Assembly (NCBI RefSeq): GCF_028993635.1 | Contig: NZ_CP118631.1 | Location: 2,418,001 to 2,482,000, forward strand | DNA from: Mucilaginibacter sp. SJ | GTDB taxonomy: Bacteria > Bacteroidota > Bacteroidia > Sphingobacteriales > Sphingobacteriaceae | Length of the DNA stretch: 64,000 bases | Reading direction: 5' to 3' | Shown: piece after piece, positions 8,082 through 16,147 of the stretch | How the letters are laid out: every line of letters starts with the position of its first letter | Position numbering within the stretch: position 1 is the first letter of the stretch | The notes under the pieces: generated by a model | What the model was told of the DNA's origin: nothing | The model's database searches: none | Seen by the model: only the letters and a program-made list of their open reading frames with translations | Translations under genes and position numbers: made by a program

Positions 8082-9269
8082 TTAAATAGAATAAACAATT
8101 TCACCGCCGATGATGGTTTTATGCAGATTGATCTCATCGTCAAAAATGACCAGGTCGGCATCTTTCCCTACCACTATTGATCCCTTAGCCCCATCTGCAC
8201 CCATAATTTTAGCGGGGGTTGTTGTCATCATTTTTACGGCGTCAATCACAGGCACATCGGCAAGAGTGATCATGTTTTTAACCAGTTGAATAGTAGTTGC
8301 AACGCTCCCCGCAAAAGCGCTTCTGTCGGGCAGTTTTGCCACGTTATCTTCCACTATCACTTTCAAGCCATTAAGGAGGCCACCTAAAATACTTTCGCCG
8401 GGCGCCATTCCGGCGGCACGCATGGCGTCGGTAATGAGTGCTATTTTTTCCGGCCCCTTGATCTTATAAACAAGCTTAAGCAAAGCCGGGGGCAGGTGCC
8501 TTCCATCGGCAATGATTTCAACCGTCATATCTTCTAACAGGTAACCGCTTTCAACAACGCCGGCATACCTGTACGCATTACGCCTGGATACGCCCGACAT
8601 GCATGAATAAAAATGCGTGATGTGCGTGTAGCCATTTTCATAAGCTTCAAGCACCTCTTCATAAATGGCGTTGGTATGCGCTATAGAAGGCAGGATCCCT
8701 TTTGATTTCAGAAAACGTCCAAATTCAATCGCACCTTTTAACTCGGGGGCTGCGCTCCAGCGTTTTACAATGGATGAATGCTGTAAAATTTCATTGTATT
8801 CCTTTGGATTAGGTAAACGGATAAAGCGGGGATCCTGAGCGCCGCGTTGTTCCATGGCAAAGTATGGCCCCTCGATATGCATCCCCAAAAACTGCGCCCC
8901 GTCTTTGTTCAAAGGCTCCGATTCTTCATATAAACTCAGGGTTTTGAGTAAAGCATCCTGCTCGCAGCTTAATGTGGTTGGTGTAAAAGCTGTTGTACCG
9001 TAACCGGCGTGCAATTTTGCAATTTCAAGATAAGCCTCAACAGTATTATCCATAAAATCATATCCCCCGCCGCCATGCACATGGATATCAATAAATCCGG
9101 GCGACAGGTATTTGCCCCCTGCATCAATTACCGTTTCACCTGCACTATCTATAATATCTTCGGTAACCGCAACGATCTTTCCGTTTCGGGCCAGTAAAGT
9201 TCCATTCTTTATGATCCGCGTTGGGGTAATAATTTTAGCATTGATGATTTTTAAACCGGGAGCATCCAT
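8082..9269 (-). CDS. nagA: N-acetylglucosamine-6-phosphate deacetylase
   Basis: A 395-residue cytoplasmic amidohydrolase that removes acetate from GlcNAc-6-P. Metal and catalytic motifs are in place: DIHVHGGGGYDF (His63, His65), HIEGPY (Glu133), SIAHTNA (His198), THITHF (His219) and LITDAM (Asp281, catalytic). A family-typical GxL and RAAGMAPGES loop follows. The usual THLFNAM segment reads THFYSCMSG here. It is the first gene of a two-gene unit with the downstream nagB-like gene. No GlcNAc kinase or permease is visible in the unit. A perfect palindrome lies about 50 nt upstream, overlapping a candidate promoter. Confidence 0.93.
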   Translation of the reverse strand: MDAPGLKIINAKIITPTRIIKNGTLLARNGKIVAVTEDIIDSAGETVIDAGGKYLSPGFIDIHVHGGGGYDFMDNTVEAYLEIAKLHAGYGTTAFTPTTLSCEQDALLKTLSLYEESEPLNKDGAQFLGMHIEGPYFAMEQRGAQDPRFIRLPNPKEYNEILQHSSIVKRWSAAPELKGAIEFGRFLKSKGILPSIAHTNAIYEEVLEAYENGYTHITHFYSCMSGVSRRNAYRYAGVVESGYLLEDMTVEIIADGRHLPPALLKLVYKIKGPEKIALITDAMRAAGMAPGESILGGLLNGLKVIVEDNVAKLPDRSAFAGSVATTIQLVKNMITLADVPVIDAVKMMTTTPAKIMGADGAKGSIVVGKDADLVIFDDEINLHKTIIGGEIVYSI

Positions 9270-9317
9270 CTTATTAAAAAGCTGATGTGAAATTTTATAA
9301 ATTATCTATTATAAAAG

Positions 9318-9339
9318 CATTCGTGTACGTACACGAATG
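9318..9339. promoter_or_regulatory. 22-bp perfect palindrome, likely repressor operator of nagA-nagB
   Basis: CATTCGTGTAC followed directly by its exact reverse complement; the centre TGTACGTACA resembles GntR/AraR-type operators. On the minus strand a TTTG (9363-9366) lies 21 nt before TACATTCG (9334-9341), a near match to the TAnnTTTG -7 element. The palindrome would therefore overlap the core promoter, as expected for a repressor site. The cognate regulator is not in the window. Confidence 0.75.
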
Positions 9340-9436
9340 TACATTATTTATTATATTCTTGACAAACACACCAAAAATTATTCACAAGTGGGTTGCGTAA
9401 ATCTTCAAAACACTGTCTCGTTAATTCATAAAACAA

Positions 9437-9466
9437 AAGCCCCTAACGCTCACCGCAGGGGCCTTT
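9437..9466 (-). terminator. Terminator downstream of the PEP-mutase-family gene
   Basis: GCCCCT / AGGGGC stem with a 12-nt loop, followed on the minus strand by TTTTGTTTT. It lies about 100 nt after the stop codon of the 9568-10344 gene. Confidence 0.75.
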
Positions 9467-9567
9467 AACCTAAACTTATTTGTAGATTTCTGATTACATC
9501 CACTATAACTTTAAGTTTCGCAAAAAGGTTTCAACTCTTTACAACCTATAGTTGAGATTTATTGGCT

Positions 9568-10344
9568 TCAGTTAAAGAGGCTCGAAAAACTGTTTTGGGC
9601 AGTTATCTTTTCAATTAAGTTTTCCAGCGTTTTATAAATGTTCATATTCAAAAATGGGCCTGCACTGATCCTTTTAACACCGGCATTTTGTAATTCTTTA
9701 AAACCGGGGAGACCGGGCATACACATTACGTTAACAGGAAGACGGGACAATGCCGTTACTTTTTCAATATCGGCTATTTGCGTGATACAAGGAAAAAACA
9801 AACCATGTACTCCCGTATCCTGGTAAAGTTTAATGCGGGTCAAAGCGTCTTCCAGGGCGTTGGGTAAACCAAGCAGAAAGGAATCGGCCCTTACGTTTAT
9901 AAATATTTCAACCCCTGCATCAGCTAATAACGAAGTTACCTGTTTAAGTTTTACGGCAAAGCTCTCAGCATCAACAATGCTTCGCTTACCGTCGGTCACT
10001 ATGGAATCTTCTATATTGATACCCACCACGCCAATATGATATAAACTGGTTATGTTATTACAGATTTCCTCGGGTGTATCGCCATAACCACCTTCAAGGT
10101 CGACTGTTAGCATGGCTGATGTTGTTGCAGCTATACGTTTAACAACAAAAAGGTAATCTTCAAAACTCATTTCTTCGCCATCTGCAAAGCCTAACGAGCT
10201 GGCCACAGCCGCGCTTGACGTGCCGATTACTTCGAAATTTAATTTATCATAAACCTGGGCGCTTTGTGCATTCCATACATTGCCAATCTGCACAGCTTCT
10301 GCTTTATGGTGCAAGGCTATAAATTCATTAAATCTATTTTTCAT
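9568..10344 (-). CDS. Isocitrate lyase/PEP mutase-superfamily protein
   Basis: A 258-residue cytoplasmic TIM-barrel protein of the isocitrate lyase/phosphoenolpyruvate mutase superfamily. The metal-site motif reads VDLEGGYGD (Asp82 region), and the GINIEDS strand (Glu112, Asp113) is present. The KKCGH loop of true isocitrate lyase is absent, and the length is that of the short PEP-mutase/oxaloacetate-hydrolase-like group. Substrate cannot be told from sequence; C-C or P-C lyase on a 2-keto or 2-hydroxy acid is the family expectation. It belongs to a three-gene set in which each gene has its own copy of the same upstream box (10392-10411 here, 47 nt before the start). Confidence 0.85.
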   Translation of the reverse strand: MKNRFNEFIALHHKAEAVQIGNVWNAQSAQVYDKLNFEVIGTSSAAVASSLGFADGEEMSFEDYLFVVKRIAATTSAMLTVDLEGGYGDTPEEICNNITSLYHIGVVGINIEDSIVTDGKRSIVDAESFAVKLKQVTSLLADAGVEIFINVRADSFLLGLPNALEDALTRIKLYQDTGVHGLFFPCITQIADIEKVTALSRLPVNVMCMPGLPGFKELQNAGVKRISAGPFLNMNIYKTLENLIEKITAQNSFSSLFN

Positions 10345-10391
10345 GTTCTTGTTTTTATTTTATGCTCAAAAGTAGCACTACGGTTGTGTCT

Positions 10392-10411
10392 AAAATTGTA
10401 TAAAACGGAAG
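10392..10411 (-). promoter_or_regulatory. AraC-regulon box, copy 1
   Basis: Minus strand CTTCCGTTTTATACAATTTT, ending 47 nt before the start codon of the PEP-mutase-family gene. An identical 20-mer stands at exactly the same distance from the SnoaL-like gene (10941-10960), and a near copy precedes the regulator itself (11810-11829). Confidence 0.7.
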
Positions 10412-10417
10412 AGATTG

Positions 10418-10460
10418 AGGTGAAAGGTGAAAGGTGAAAGGTGAAAGGTGAAAGGTGAAA
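10418..10460. repeat. Heptamer tandem repeat (TGAAAGG)n
   Basis: Five perfect tandem TGAAAGG units (10421-10455) with partial units on both sides. The last partial unit runs into the left arm of the adjacent terminator. The same heptamer family recurs in opposite orientation at 35523-35592. Confidence 0.95.
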
Positions 10461-10497
10461 CAAAAATGGCCGGATAAACCCGGCCATTTTTGTTTCA
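10456..10497 (-). terminator. Strong terminator downstream of the SnoaL-like gene
   Basis: Perfect 18-bp stem (TGAAACAAAAATGGCCGG and its reverse complement) around a 6-nt loop, with A/T runs inside both arms. It begins 15 nt after the stop of 10513-10893 and can act in both directions. Confidence 0.9.
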
Positions 10498-10512
10498 TGA
10501 GAGTAGCAGGAC

Positions 10513-10893
10513 TCAGGCTACGAGATTAGCCTCGGCTCCGAAAGCGTGATCGATGATAATTTTCCAGCTGCCATCAGGTTGCTGTTTCATTAGCTCGATA
10601 CCTTTTGCCGCAACCTGTGTTGTGCCATTGTCGGTAACGCTCCACTCTGACCGGCCTACGGCTACATCGCCTGATTGCAGGCAATAGACGGTTTTGATCT
10701 CCATCACTCCCGGAACCGCGCAGATGCTTTTCACAGCTTCTTCAAATTGGGCTCTGCCTGATACTTCTTTTCCTGGCTCGGGAAAAATGATGCCGTCAGC
10801 ATCATATACATTCATAACTACGTTTACATCTTTAGTGTTAAAAGCTGCTGCGAGTACCGCGTGCACCTCCTGTGGTGTTCTTGCTGATTTCAT
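10513..10893 (-). CDS. SnoaL/NTF2-like small protein
   Basis: A 126-residue cytoplasmic protein of the SnoaL/SgcJ-like cone fold (NTF2 superfamily). It shows an N-terminal helix followed by AAAFNTKDVNVVMNVYDADGIIFPEPGKEVSGRAQFEEAV and a C-terminal strand pair ending GSWKIIIDHAFG. Members are small enzymes (isomerases, cyclases, dehydratases) or binding proteins, and no catalytic role can be assigned. It has its own upstream copy of the AraC-regulon box and its own strong terminator, so it is probably an independent transcript controlled by the neighbouring regulator. Confidence 0.85.
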   Translation of the reverse strand: MKSARTPQEVHAVLAAAFNTKDVNVVMNVYDADGIIFPEPGKEVSGRAQFEEAVKSICAVPGVMEIKTVYCLQSGDVAVGRSEWSVTDNGTTQVAAKGIELMKQQPDGSWKIIIDHAFGAEANLVA

Positions 10894-10940
10894 TTTTTTG
10901 TTTTTTTATTATCAGCAAAACTATGCCGCTTAAACGACCC

Positions 10941-10960
10941 AAAATTGTATAAAACGGAAG
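10941..10960 (-). promoter_or_regulatory. AraC-regulon box, copy 2
   Basis: Identical 20-mer to copy 1 and, like it, separated by exactly 47 nt from the downstream start codon (10893). Confidence 0.7.
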
Positions 10961-10962
10961 TA

Positions 10963-11778
10963 TTAATTGCCGGCCAATACCTGGTTTATTGGCGATGCCT
11001 GAGTGGCAAAGGCATTGGGTGTAAAACCTGTAAAAAGTTTAAATTCTTTTATAAAATGAGCCTGGTCAAAATAACCGGCGCTATAGGCTACATTAGTCAG
11101 TTTTTCTTCGTTAGAGCTTACCAGGTTAAGACTATGCTGAAAGCGGTTTATTTTATAAAATAATTTTGGCGGCAAACCGGTGCACTGTGAAAAAAGGGTA
11201 TTCAAATGCCGTGAAGAAATATTATATCGATTGGAGATGGACAGGATATTATCATCGCTATAATTCTTTTTAAGATTGCTTACAATATCTCCTATGAATT
11301 TGATTTTTGAATGTTTTTTTTCAGATACAGATAGACGGCTCCATAAATAATCTTCAATCATAGCCACCTTTGCGTTCAGGTCGGCAGTTTCTAATAATCT
11401 TAAATAAAGCGTTTTTAGTTTAGGACCGAACACATGTGTGGCATCAACGATTTCGTTATTAAACTCTGATACGTTTTCGTCAAAGAAATAAGCAGCCGAA
11501 TGTGGGTAAAAACGAAAACCCAACATGATATTTCTCCCTACCGATTGGATGGCCAGGGGCCTGGTGATCTGCCCCCAGAGCTCTACAGGAGGAGTGGTGT
11601 AAAATGCATCGCCCTTTTTTGATTTCCAATTTCCGGCACCAAGATTAAAGATCACCTCCATAGTACCGCTCGGGAACACAATATCATCATAGCTTCTGTC
11701 CGAATCAGATTCATACAGATAGAAGCACTTGATATAAGGCTGCAGCCTTGGTTCCGGAAGCATTTCTTTGAAAACCAT
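10963..11778 (-). CDS. AraC-family transcriptional regulator (DUF6597-type sensor)
   Basis: A 271-residue one-component regulator. The N-terminal part (FKEMLPEPRLQPYIKCFYLYE..., IVFPSGTMEVIFNLG, GQITRPLAIQSVGRNIMLGFRFYPHSAAYFF) matches the DUF6597 sensor type. The C-terminal part carries two helix-turn-helix units (ISNRYNISSRHLNTLFSQCTG and LTNVAYSAGYFDQAHFIKEFK). The ATG at 11776-11778 is chosen: the frame extends to a TTG at 11799, but that start would add an untypical MYPIFVI and crowd the regulatory box. It probably controls itself and the two genes downstream, since all three carry the same upstream box. The inducer is unknown. Confidence 0.92.
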   Translation of the reverse strand: MVFKEMLPEPRLQPYIKCFYLYESDSDRSYDDIVFPSGTMEVIFNLGAGNWKSKKGDAFYTTPPVELWGQITRPLAIQSVGRNIMLGFRFYPHSAAYFFDENVSEFNNEIVDATHVFGPKLKTLYLRLLETADLNAKVAMIEDYLWSRLSVSEKKHSKIKFIGDIVSNLKKNYSDDNILSISNRYNISSRHLNTLFSQCTGLPPKLFYKINRFQHSLNLVSSNEEKLTNVAYSAGYFDQAHFIKEFKLFTGFTPNAFATQASPINQVLAGN

Positions 11779-11809
11779 TATTACAAATATAGGATACAAC
11801 AGTAATTCC

Positions 11810-11829
11810 TGAATTGTAAAAAACGGAAC
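11810..11829 (-). promoter_or_regulatory. AraC-regulon box, copy 3 (autoregulatory)
   Basis: Minus strand GTTCCGTTTTTTACAATTCA, 31 nt upstream of the chosen regulator start. It matches copies 1 and 2 at the TTCCGTTTT and TACAATT cores. The arrangement suggests autoregulation. Confidence 0.6.
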
Positions 11830-11910
11830 ATATTTTTAGTAGCTTAAAGCGGAAGGCATAAAGCTTAAAGCCAATATCGGTTTAATTAGCTTACATAATA
11901 TTTATAAAAA

Positions 11911-11949
11911 AGCTGCCATGTGAACCTTTAACAAGTTCACATGGCAGCT
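11911..11949 (-). terminator. Terminator of the arabinan-degradation operon
   Basis: Perfect 15-bp stem (AGCTGCCATGTGAAC and its complement) with a 9-nt loop, followed on the minus strand by a run of T. It lies 25 nt after the stop codon of the double GH43 gene. Confidence 0.92.
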
Positions 11950-11974
11950 ATACCATTATTTATATAAACAGGGG

Positions 11975-14116
11975 TTACTTTTTAACCTGTACAGGTTTTA
12001 TACCTTCATGTGTAGGGGTTACCTGTTTGATCAATCCATTGCCATCAAATTCCATTTTATCAATACATACCTCACGGTTGTAGCCTGCGGCATCGCCCAT
12101 GGTAATCCCTTTGGGATAATTGAAACGGTGATAAACAATATACCACTCATCGGTACCAGGGATCTGGATAACAGAGTTATGACCGGTTCCGTAAATACCT
12201 TTGGCAGCATCTTTGGCTATAACCGTATTTTGCTGCGGAATTTCGATTGGCCCCAAAGGAGATTTAGAAGTGCCGTAATGCACACTATAATTAGGGCTCC
12301 GGGTATCATTTTCCGACCACATGAAGTAATAAATTCCATTGCGATAAAACACATAGGTGCCTTCGTTATAATGCGAGTAAGGCGTGAGGATCTTGGTAGT
12401 ACCTGGTTTTAATGAAATCATATCATCGTTTAACTCGGCCACAGCCATATAGCCATTTCCCCAGTACAAATAGTTTTTACCGGTTTGCGGGTCGGTAAAA
12501 ACATCAGCATCAATCTGCTGTCCGCCTTTTACACCTTCAGGCAATTGTGCTATCAAAGGTTTACCCGAGTCGGTAAACGGCCCTGCCGGATCATTTGCTG
12601 TTGCCACTCCTATTTTTTGAGCGGCGGCAAAATAGTAGAAATATTTATACTCATTGTCGATCTTTTTTTCGATGATACAAGGAGCCCAGGCATTCTTTTT
12701 AGCCCAGCTCACGTCCTGCGGTAAATCAAGTATCTTACCCTCGTCTTTCCAGTTCACCATATCATCTGAAGAAAAAGCCTTAAAATATTTGCCCGACCAG
12801 CCATCAAAGCCATCGCTGGTAGGATAGATATAGAATTTGCCTGTCTTCTCGGCATACAAGATCTCCGGATCGGCATAGTATCCTGCAATAGCCGGGTTAT
12901 GGGTTTCCTGGGCAGTAACCTCAAAAACCTGCGCTTTTTTACCGGCTATAGTTACAGAATATTTAACCGGGCCTTTGGTAAAATCCTGCGGTTTCACCGG
13001 GCTGATAGTAACGCCGGGAAATAAGGTAAACCGGGGGTCAAATGATTTTAAACTTGTACCCGGTTTTACAGGCAGGTGAACTTTATGGTTCGCCGTATCT
13101 AAAACGATATTGATAGTTTTAATCTGCTTGTTTACCGGCGAAAGTACTACATCTTCAGCCGTTTCCCATTTGGCAGTTAACCTCGTCGCCTCTTTTGAAG
13201 TTATTGGCATCACTGTACCATGGCGTGGATGAAAATTCATGGATACCTCATCATCAATCAGTTTAAAATTTTCGAGATCGGTTGTCCTGGTGAACTGGTA
13301 CTTACCTTGCGTATACATATCATACATCAAAATATAACCGCTGCCATCGTTTAATTTAAAAGTACCGGCCCCTTCTACCGGGTCTTTGGTTTGCTGTACG
13401 TATTTATCGCGCAACACATAGCCTGAAGTTAACTTATCCGATACGGCTATCTTTATACCTGCACCTGATCCTTCTGTTTTAAAAAACAGGTAATATTTAT
13501 TGTTCTTATAAACAATATCTCCGTCGATACAAGCACCGCCATCGGGTTTAAAGAAAAGCTGTTTAGGTTCAGCTTCAAGGCCTGTAAAATCCTTGTTGGC
13601 ATAGGCATAATAGATCTTATCGGCCTCTTCACCAAAGCGCATCGACCAGTAGATCATATACTTTTTTTCCTGTGGATCATAAATAGTTTGCGGCGCCCAT
13701 ACCCTGTTCACGCCTGCAAACTTTTCAAAAGTTTTGGTGATATCAATCGTTTTTGAAGTCCAGTGTACCAGGTCGGTTGATTTCAGCAGCACCATGGAAT
13801 AATCTGGCCCCCAGCCGTATTTTTCGGTGTTCATATCGGTTGCTACCATGTAAAAAGTCTTACCGTCGGCAGCACGCATAATGTGCGGATCACGTACGCC
13901 GCCCGTAGCACTGATATCGGCCGAATTTAAAACCGGGCGATTGTTATTCAAGGCACGGAAATGATAACCATCGTTACTCAAAGCAAAACGAATTTCTTCG
14001 CCGCCTTTGCTGCCTGTAAAATACGTAAAAAGATAGGCGCTGAATTTCTGCTGTGACTGTGCTACAACTACTGTACAAAAGCTGACTAAAATACACAGTA
14101 AAACTATTTTCTTCAT
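11975..14116 (-). CDS. Two-domain GH43 arabinosidase/xylosidase-like protein
   Basis: A 713-residue exported protein with two five-bladed GH43 propellers joined by an Ig-like linker (about 310-400). Signal peptide MKKIVLL...VVVAQ. The first propeller (about 25-305) has a plausible catalytic set: RDPHI (Asp76), CIDGDIV (Asp198 or 200) and PVEGAGTF (Glu248). The second (about 405-700) has YADPE (Asp416), QIDAD (Asp536) and NEGTY (Glu585). Both domains may thus be active, on arabinofuranosyl, xylosyl or galactosyl linkages. The start is at 14114-14116; a longer frame to 14182 overlaps the GH51 gene and adds a hydrophilic tail before the signal peptide. Last gene of a GH43-GH51-GH43 operon. Confidence 0.9.
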   Translation of the reverse strand: MKKIVLLCILVSFCTVVVAQSQQKFSAYLFTYFTGSKGGEEIRFALSNDGYHFRALNNNRPVLNSADISATGGVRDPHIMRAADGKTFYMVATDMNTEKYGWGPDYSMVLLKSTDLVHWTSKTIDITKTFEKFAGVNRVWAPQTIYDPQEKKYMIYWSMRFGEEADKIYYAYANKDFTGLEAEPKQLFFKPDGGACIDGDIVYKNNKYYLFFKTEGSGAGIKIAVSDKLTSGYVLRDKYVQQTKDPVEGAGTFKLNDGSGYILMYDMYTQGKYQFTRTTDLENFKLIDDEVSMNFHPRHGTVMPITSKEATRLTAKWETAEDVVLSPVNKQIKTINIVLDTANHKVHLPVKPGTSLKSFDPRFTLFPGVTISPVKPQDFTKGPVKYSVTIAGKKAQVFEVTAQETHNPAIAGYYADPEILYAEKTGKFYIYPTSDGFDGWSGKYFKAFSSDDMVNWKDEGKILDLPQDVSWAKKNAWAPCIIEKKIDNEYKYFYYFAAAQKIGVATANDPAGPFTDSGKPLIAQLPEGVKGGQQIDADVFTDPQTGKNYLYWGNGYMAVAELNDDMISLKPGTTKILTPYSHYNEGTYVFYRNGIYYFMWSENDTRSPNYSVHYGTSKSPLGPIEIPQQNTVIAKDAAKGIYGTGHNSVIQIPGTDEWYIVYHRFNYPKGITMGDAAGYNREVCIDKMEFDGNGLIKQVTPTHEGIKPVQVKK

Positions 14117-14150
14117 GTATAATTGGTTTGTTTTTTTATGTCCAGGATAA

Positions 14151-16133
14151 TTATTTGTTCTTTTTTGCATTTGCGCCACCAATTCTGACCACGGTCAATG
14201 AATAGGCAGGTACAGTGAAAGCCCATTTTCTTTGCAATTTTATTACTGAGGATTGTGGAAGAACAGCTTGCGGGTTTTCGGAAGAATTTTTCACTTCTGG
14301 CTTTCCTGTAATTACTGTAAGTGTTGCCGATTTAGGCAGTTGGCCAATTTTTGACAGATCGGCCTCTCCCGAAACGGGAGCATTACCGGCATTGGCAATT
14401 TTCAGGATCAAATCTCCTGTAGCTGAGTCGCGTACTATTGATACGCCTGCCGTAGTGTCAATAGCTGCTTTTTCACCTTTCAGCTTTATTACACCCGGCA
14501 AATACTCATTGCCCGAATTAACGGCAAATTGCTGCTGAACATAATAGTTTACAGTCGGAAAAACCTGCGTGCCGTTAAAATATATCAAATTGGGATTCCA
14601 TGAGGTATGGCCTATCCTGGCAATAAGCGGAGCATAGGATGCCATCCTTACAACATCGCCGTTACGTTCTAAACTGGTCATATAAACAGCTTCGGCCAGG
14701 GCATTGAACAAGGTATTACCCCACGAAGCATATTCGCCTATGTAAACTTTTGACCTTAACCTGTTATATGAATCATAACGTGAGGTGTTTTTCAAAAACC
14801 ATTGCGGTTTTTCATAATAATGCTCATCAACAATGCCAACCGAAAGCTGATCGGCCAACTTCCATCCTTTTTCAAAATCTTCGCCTTTCGGACTTGGCCC
14901 AACCGTACCAATAATTTTAATTTCGGGATAGGCCTTGTGTACGGCATCATAGATCATCCTAAACCGTTCTTCAAATACGCCGGTGATTTTATCCTCATTG
15001 CCGATGCCAAGGTATTCCAGGTTAAAAGGCGCGGGATGCCCTGCCGCGGCGCGTTTAGCCCCCCATGTTGAAGTAGCCGGCCCGTTGGCATACTCTATCA
15101 AATCAAGAACATCCTGTACATAAGCTTTCATTTCTTCCATCGGGATACCCTTTTGTCCGGTGCCGCCTATTTTCCAGGTTCCACCCGAATTTTGACAACT
15201 TACGCCTGCCGCAAGCACCGGCACCGGTTTTGCCCCGATATCCTCACAAAACTGGAAATATTCAAAATATCCCAAACCTACCGACTGATGATAGTTCCAG
15301 ATGTTACGCTGTTCTACACGCTGCTCAACCGGGCCGATGGTATTTTTCCAGCGATAAATATTGGCGACACCATCACCATGGGTAAGGCAGCCGCCGGGAA
15401 AACGCATAAACTTTGGCTTTATGTCGGCAATAACCTGTGCCAGATCGGCCCGTAATCCATTTTTATGATTTTTAAAAGTTTCTTCCGGGAATAATGACAC
15501 CATATCAATCCCAACTTTCCCCTTTGCCTTGATCAATAACACCAATTTGGCGCTGTCGTTATCAAACGACACATGAATCTGTTCGGCGTATTTTTTCCAG
15601 CCTTTATCGGCTGTTGTAAATGAGGATGAACCTAATTCTTTACCCTTCCGGTCAACAAGGGCGACCTTTACAGGTAAAGACTGATTGGACAGCACGTTCA
15701 AAAAAACCGAAAAATTATAGTTTTTACCAGCCTTTACAGGGATCCCATCAAACCCGGAATTTTCAAGTCCTACACCCTTTTGTCCTTCATCCTGGATATC
15801 AAGTAAAATATAATGCGGGTTATTGGGATGAACCGGGGCGGCAGTCTCCACCGAAATTGTACCGTAACCAAAACCATCCGTCTGGTATTTCCAGGCGGTC
15901 AGCGAGTTCCAGTCACGGTTATCGGCCGGGCTGTACTCAAATGAGCGGTTTTGAATAAGTTCGGCATAAAGGCCACCATCAGCAGCATAACTTAAATCCT
16001 CAAAAAAGATCCCGAAAAGATCCGGACTAATCTTTTTAGGTCTTGCAACATCGGCTTTTTGCTGGGCAAAGGTCTTAAAGCCGGCAAATGCAAGTATTAA
16101 CAGCAGTGTAATGCAGCCTATTTTTCTCATCAT
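14151..16133 (-). CDS. GH51 alpha-L-arabinofuranosidase
   Basis: A 660-residue exported enzyme removing terminal alpha-L-arabinofuranose from arabinan or arabinosylated glycans. Signal peptide MMRKIGCITLLLILAF...TFAQ. N-terminal ISPDLFGIFFEDLSYAADGGLYAEL strand, then an inserted carbohydrate-binding-like beta-sandwich (about 75-215), then the catalytic barrel with RFPGGCLTHGD, acid/base Glu380 in GIGNED and nucleophile Glu467 in YIGEYAS. The C-terminal beta-domain ends with the usual YSLTVVRI. It lies 34 nt upstream of the double GH43 gene and 14 nt downstream of a second GH43, so all three are probably one transcript. Confidence 0.95.
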   Translation of the reverse strand: MMRKIGCITLLLILAFAGFKTFAQQKADVARPKKISPDLFGIFFEDLSYAADGGLYAELIQNRSFEYSPADNRDWNSLTAWKYQTDGFGYGTISVETAAPVHPNNPHYILLDIQDEGQKGVGLENSGFDGIPVKAGKNYNFSVFLNVLSNQSLPVKVALVDRKGKELGSSSFTTADKGWKKYAEQIHVSFDNDSAKLVLLIKAKGKVGIDMVSLFPEETFKNHKNGLRADLAQVIADIKPKFMRFPGGCLTHGDGVANIYRWKNTIGPVEQRVEQRNIWNYHQSVGLGYFEYFQFCEDIGAKPVPVLAAGVSCQNSGGTWKIGGTGQKGIPMEEMKAYVQDVLDLIEYANGPATSTWGAKRAAAGHPAPFNLEYLGIGNEDKITGVFEERFRMIYDAVHKAYPEIKIIGTVGPSPKGEDFEKGWKLADQLSVGIVDEHYYEKPQWFLKNTSRYDSYNRLRSKVYIGEYASWGNTLFNALAEAVYMTSLERNGDVVRMASYAPLIARIGHTSWNPNLIYFNGTQVFPTVNYYVQQQFAVNSGNEYLPGVIKLKGEKAAIDTTAGVSIVRDSATGDLILKIANAGNAPVSGEADLSKIGQLPKSATLTVITGKPEVKNSSENPQAVLPQSSVIKLQRKWAFTVPAYSLTVVRIGGANAKKNK

Positions 16134-16147
16134 AACAGGTTATAAGG

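Noticed and set aside
10418..10460. Possible CRISPR-like repeats
   Set aside because: Units are 7 nt, contiguous and without spacers; no cas genes nearby.
11779..11799. TTG-initiated extension of the AraC regulator
   Set aside because: ATG 11776-11778 fits the domain start and leaves room for the upstream box.
14117..14182. Longer start for the double GH43 gene
   Set aside because: Adds a hydrophilic 22-residue tail ahead of a normal signal peptide and overlaps the GH51 gene.
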